A stretch of DNA of 64,000 bases from JANPLN01 sp043757265 (GTDB lineage: Bacteria > Bdellovibrionota > Bdellovibrionia > Bdellovibrionales > JAGQZY01), in assembly GCA_043757265.1 (NCBI GenBank), contig JAYUQP010000067.1, positions 1-64,000 of the forward strand. Direction: 5' to 3'. Below, in pieces: positions 60,990 through 64,000 of the stretch. Made by a program: the position numbers and the translations under genes. Numbering within the stretch: position 1 is the first letter of the stretch; each line of letters starts with the position of its first letter. The notes beneath the pieces were generated by a model. It saw nothing but the letters and a program-made list of their open reading frames with translations, ran no database searches and was not told where the DNA came from.

Positions 60990-63170
60990 ATGTCAGAATC
61001 AATTAAAGTCAGTATACAGGTAGATGGCGAAGCCGCTCGAGTTCTAAGCGATTTTACTAAAAAGTCGGAGCTAGCTGACAGGTCCCTCAAAAAGATGGGG
61101 GACACAGGTAAGTCTACGTTCAATGATATCTCTGTAGGTATTGGCAAATCCGTTGGTGTGTTTGATATATTTGCTGGTAATTTATCGGCGAATCTTGTTG
61201 TAGGTGCCTTCAATCTTATGAAGGACGCCGCTGGTGCTTTATTCCAAACACTCCTAGTTGACGGTGTAAAAGCTGCCGCTGAAGAAGAAGCTGCATTAAA
61301 CTCACTCAACGTTGCCTTAGCATTATCCGGTCAATACAGCGAAGAATCGAGTAGAAAACTGCAGGCGTTTGCTGAAGGCATACAGGCAACCACCACCGTT
61401 TCAGACGACGCAGTTCTAGCAAACCTTTCATTACTATCAAGCTTAACCCGTTTAGATACCGACGGCTTACAGAGAGCTCAAACCGCAGCAATAAACTTAT
61501 CCGCAGCGTTGGGTAAAGATTTAGGAACGGCAACGGAGATAGTTGCTAAAGCTTCCAATGGAACGTTTACCGCATTAAACAAACTTGGAATCAGTATAGA
61601 AAAAGGCAGAAATGAAGCGGAGACGTTCGAAAACGTAATGTCCTCTCTTGAAACGCGTTTTGGTGGAACAGCACAAGCCCAAGTTGGTACCTATACCGGT
61701 TCTCTAGGACAGTTACAAAATACGTTTAGTGATCTTCAAGAAACAATCGGCAACACCATCGTACAAAACCCCGTGGTCATAGCTGTGTTTCAAGAACTGG
61801 CACGCATATTCACTATAACAAAAGGTGAAATCAACGGCAATCTGCTAGCCTTAAAAGAATTAGTCGGTAAGGGAATCATCATCGCAATTGACGCGGCTAT
61901 TATCGCAACTGCTACATTTGACACCCTTGCACGCTCGGTACAGTTTTTACATGGCATAACCGTTGGAATTAGAACGCCGTTAATTGGGATAGCTGCAGCT
62001 TATACTCTTTTTACTGAAGGCGCTAAAGCCGCCGGAGAACAACTTAAGAAAACTTATGGGGACGCACTTGAAAATGTTCAAGCTTTCGGTGCTAAAGGCG
62101 ATGGTGCTCTAAGGGCGATCACAGATAACTTAGCTAATTTAAAGGGCGCAGCTGAAGCTAGTTTTGGTAAAATCGGAGAGAATGCCGTAAGTTCCGCATC
62201 TAAACTCAAAGGAACTGTTTTTGCTACAAACGAGTTAACTGAAGCAGAGAAAAAAAGAGCGGAAGAACTTGGTAAATTCGCATTGAAGCTAGCTGAAACA
62301 GCATCGGACGAAACTGCACAGAACGACGCAAAACTTTCGAACTTACGCGCTTATCTCGATCAAAGTTATATTCTCGAATCAGAAGCGGATTCCCTCAAAT
62401 TTGAGGAGAAGTTAGCTCTAGAACAAAACTACTACATACAAAAGAATGAAGCCATCGACGCACATTTGTTAGCGGAACAAACTAAAGTAGACGAAGCACT
62501 AGCACTAAAACAAATATCTCAAGAGCAACACGATCTTGCAATTCTACAATTAAAGAAGAACGCAGATGCACGACTTACCGCTTCAGCCACCGAGTTTGCA
62601 ACTAAAGAAAAAGCAATTATTGAAAAGAAAAAGAAATACGAAGAATTGACGCAAAAAGAGAAGGTTGCGAATCTTCAGAGTACGTTTAATCAGATTGCAA
62701 CTCTTTCCAATTCTAGTAATAAAACTTTAGCTGCTATTGGAAAAACAGCGGCTATCGCCAACGCGACGATTGATGGCTATGCAGCTGTACAAAAAGCACT
62801 AGCCTCAGCCCCTCCCCCATTTAACTTTGCACTGGCTGGTTTAGTTGGCGTTGCCACTGCTGCTAATGTTTCTAAAATTGCTGGCGTTAACTTCGAACAA
62901 GGCGGTATCGTTCCTGGTTCTTCTTTTACCGGCGATAGGGTTTCTGCAAATGTTAACTCTGGCGAAATGATTCTAAACAGACAGCAGCAATCCACGCTAT
63001 TCAATGTGGCAAACGGCGCTGGGTCTGGTGGTTCTGGTATTATTAACAGCCTGGTAGAAGAAGTCCGCGCCCTTAAAGGGTTAATGAACCAACCGCTAAT
63101 TGTAAACATTGAAGGACGAGAAATATTCAACGTAACTCGTAACCAACTGGCTTCCGGTCGGAGTTTTTAA
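60990..63170 (+). CDS. Phage tail tape-measure-like protein
   Basis: The protein has 726 residues. The N-terminus (IKVSIQVDGEAARVLSDFTKKSELADRSLKKMG) is the strand-helix start common in tape-measure proteins, followed by long helical stretches. Hydrophobic helices lie near residues 290-310 and 325-345. A charged coiled coil spans about 415-560. The C-terminus has AAIGKTAAIANATIDGYAAVQKAL and GGIVPGSSFTGDRVSANVNSGEMILNRQQQSTLF, found at the end of many tail tape measures. Such proteins set tail length. No capsid, portal, terminase or other tail gene accompanies it here. It is on the same strand as the integrase. Confidence 0.78.
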   Translation: MSESIKVSIQVDGEAARVLSDFTKKSELADRSLKKMGDTGKSTFNDISVGIGKSVGVFDIFAGNLSANLVVGAFNLMKDAAGALFQTLLVDGVKAAAEEEAALNSLNVALALSGQYSEESSRKLQAFAEGIQATTTVSDDAVLANLSLLSSLTRLDTDGLQRAQTAAINLSAALGKDLGTATEIVAKASNGTFTALNKLGISIEKGRNEAETFENVMSSLETRFGGTAQAQVGTYTGSLGQLQNTFSDLQETIGNTIVQNPVVIAVFQELARIFTITKGEINGNLLALKELVGKGIIIAIDAAIIATATFDTLARSVQFLHGITVGIRTPLIGIAAAYTLFTEGAKAAGEQLKKTYGDALENVQAFGAKGDGALRAITDNLANLKGAAEASFGKIGENAVSSASKLKGTVFATNELTEAEKKRAEELGKFALKLAETASDETAQNDAKLSNLRAYLDQSYILESEADSLKFEEKLALEQNYYIQKNEAIDAHLLAEQTKVDEALALKQISQEQHDLAILQLKKNADARLTASATEFATKEKAIIEKKKKYEELTQKEKVANLQSTFNQIATLSNSSNKTLAAIGKTAAIANATIDGYAAVQKALASAPPPFNFALAGLVGVATAANVSKIAGVNFEQGGIVPGSSFTGDRVSANVNSGEMILNRQQQSTLFNVANGAGSGGSGIINSLVEEVRALKGLMNQPLIVNIEGREIFNVTRNQLASGRSF

Positions 63171-63287
63171 TACTTTTATTTTAATTGTGCAGACCATTAT
63201 GTAAGATATCTTTGCGCTGTACATTATTTAAACTTCTTTGAGAAACTTACCTTTCGTTCTACATTCTCCTCTGAAAAAGGGGTGTGT
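63171..63287. other. AT-rich gap inside the element
   Basis: This gap contains no gene. AAGGGG at 63277-63282 is the ribosome binding site for the next ATG. Confidence 0.3.
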
Positions 63288-63515
63288 ATGTCGGTTGTCT
63301 CAATAGGGTTACTTCGAACGATACTTGGTTGGCTGTACAATGTTCTTTCAATGCCGGGAAGGGTTGCTGAACTTTCGAAGGTAACTAGGAATCAGGAAAA
63401 CCGTGTGAAATTTTGTCCAAACTGCGATACGCGAATGAAGGTTACTACAGCATTTCCTCAGCAGTGGAACTACAAATGCAATCCGTGCGATAAAAGATTT
63501 ATATATAACTACTAG
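63288..63515 (+). CDS. Small zinc-ribbon protein with N-terminal hydrophobic helix
   Basis: The 75-residue protein starts with a hydrophobic, amphipathic stretch (residues 3-22). Its zinc ribbon is FCPNCDTRMKV and YKCNPCDKRFIY, two CxxC pairs spaced about 20 residues apart. It could be an adaptor in the element; no family is assigned. Its stop lies one base before the stop of the convergent ribbon-helix-helix gene. Confidence 0.65.
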   Translation: MSVVSIGLLRTILGWLYNVLSMPGRVAELSKVTRNQENRVKFCPNCDTRMKVTTAFPQQWNYKCNPCDKRFIYNY

Positions 63516-63516
63516 A

Positions 63517-63720
63517 TTACTTCTGTTTTGCTAACCAATCCTCTAGGGCTTCTGCAACTGCGGACTTAATCTTCATTTCTCGGCGTGCAACTACCTTTAA
63601 GAATTGTGCCAATGTGTCGTCTTCGACTTCGAAGGTGTGTTTAGTGGTTTTGACTGCCCGTTTTACAATGTAGCCCATCTTCTCAAGTTCTTTAATTTGC
63701 TTCTGTGTCTTTTGGTTCAT
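63517..63720 (-). CDS. Small DNA-binding protein, ribbon-helix-helix-like
   Basis: The 67-residue protein is basic. A strand (HTFEVEDDTLAQFLKVV) is followed by two helices (ARREMKIKSAVAEALEDWLAKQ), the pattern of MetJ/Arc-type repressors, although here the strand precedes rather than starts the protein. The start is the ATG at 63720. A TATTAT box (63732-63727) lies six bases upstream without a ribosome binding site, and a perfect 13-bp palindrome overlaps it. It is probably an autoregulator or antitoxin-like repressor of the element, divergent from the gene at 63888. Confidence 0.6.
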   Translation of the reverse strand: MNQKTQKQIKELEKMGYIVKRAVKTTKHTFEVEDDTLAQFLKVVARREMKIKSAVAEALEDWLAKQK

Positions 63721-63726
63721 GGTTGG

Positions 63727-63740
63727 ATAATACAGTATTA
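63727..63740 (-). promoter_or_regulatory. -10 box with overlapping palindromic operator
   Basis: TATTAT (63732-63727 on the minus strand) overlaps the palindrome TAATAC-A-GTATTA (63728-63740). A dimeric repressor bound there would block RNA polymerase. Confidence 0.5.
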
Positions 63741-63887
63741 AGTACACTAATAAACCCCACTAGTGTGATTTTTGGACCAATCTAAGACGTTTTGCTCTTT
63801 TTTTTGATTATTTTACTGTTTTGGCTTTAGTCCCACACTTTTGACCCGATAAGAGTTATGTAACATTAACTAACAAGGAGATAAAAT

Positions 63888-64000
63888 ATGAAAGCGCCAA
63901 CCAAACAACAATTAGAAAAAAGAGACCACCTACGCGAATTGATTTTACCTAAAGTTTTTGCTCGAGTTTTCGCAGAAGGCGAACGTCGTAAGGTTTTAAA
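63888..64000 (+). CDS. Start of an unidentified gene, cut by the window end
   Basis: The first 37 codons are visible (MKAPTKQQLEKRDHLREL and onward), basic and helical. AAGGAG at 63875-63880 lies seven bases before the ATG, so the start is firm. A TTGACC box at 63841-63846 may belong to its promoter. Too little is present to name a function. Confidence 0.6.
   Translation, partial: MKAPTKQQLEKRDHLRELILPKVFARVFAEGERRKVL

Overview
The window looks like a chromosomal segment of a Gram-negative, probably Bdellovibrionota-type bacterium. This is inferred from moderate GC, lipoproteins and outer-membrane genes, a rich set of secreted hydrolases, and palindromic elements at gene ends; no rRNA or marker tree was available. 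Genes sit on both strands in short runs. Several runs are joined by 4-bp stop/start overlaps (15008, 20408, 29985, 35080, 36636, 49620).

Layout. Positions 1-7200 hold exported proteins of unknown function, one S9 peptidase and a fatty acid hydroxylase. The first gene, at 245, has a very good sigma-54 promoter. Positions 7141-11802 hold an SNARE-associated/VTT membrane domain fused to a disulfide oxidoreductase, a CNNM/CBS protein, a GlsB-type membrane protein and a CPXCG zinc-binding protein. Positions 11841-17469 hold an RND pump and a TolC-like channel without an adaptor gene, followed by a LysR regulator. Positions 17590-22817 hold a gingipain-like C25 peptidase, a DUF3307 protein, a SohB-type S49 peptidase and a single-domain response regulator.

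Positions 23045-44979 form a surface-polysaccharide locus. It contains a Wzc-like tyrosine autokinase, an SLBB protein, a flippase, a sugar nucleotidyltransferase, nine glycosyltransferases (seven GT4, two GT2), four methyltransferases and an orphan PqqD-like protein. The housekeeping gene rlmN and two small membrane proteins are embedded in it. I see no Wzy polymerase, no initiating sugar-phosphate transferase and no full Wza, so the pathway is incomplete here. Genes flip strand almost one by one, which suggests assembly by separate insertions.

Positions 45040-59403 hold mostly core functions: endonuclease I, a DsbA-like lipoprotein, phosphofructokinase, an ABC-2 exporter, a TPR protein, a Y-family polymerase, a trypsin-fold protein whose catalytic serine is alanine, release factor 3, TrhO, a MAPEG protein and HflX. 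An initiator tRNA-Met gene follows at 59561. Immediately after it begins an integrated element with a tyrosine recombinase, a phage tail tape-measure-like protein, a small zinc-ribbon protein, a likely self-regulating ribbon-helix-helix protein and a gene cut by the window end. The right end of the element is outside the window.

Two genome-wide themes stand out. First, many genes lack a ribosome binding site but have a sigma-70-type -10 box placed so that transcription would start at or next to the start codon (2204-, 10078+, 21106+, 27800-, 31247+, 41435+, 46338+), which suggests leaderless mRNAs. Second, intergenic gaps carry unusual repeats: a perfect 35-bp inverted repeat (28994-29072), a perfect 23-bp inverted repeat (53363-53441), degenerate tandem arrays (20885-21070, 39300-39426), palindrome clusters (48776-48850) and a BIME-like pair (39147-39271).
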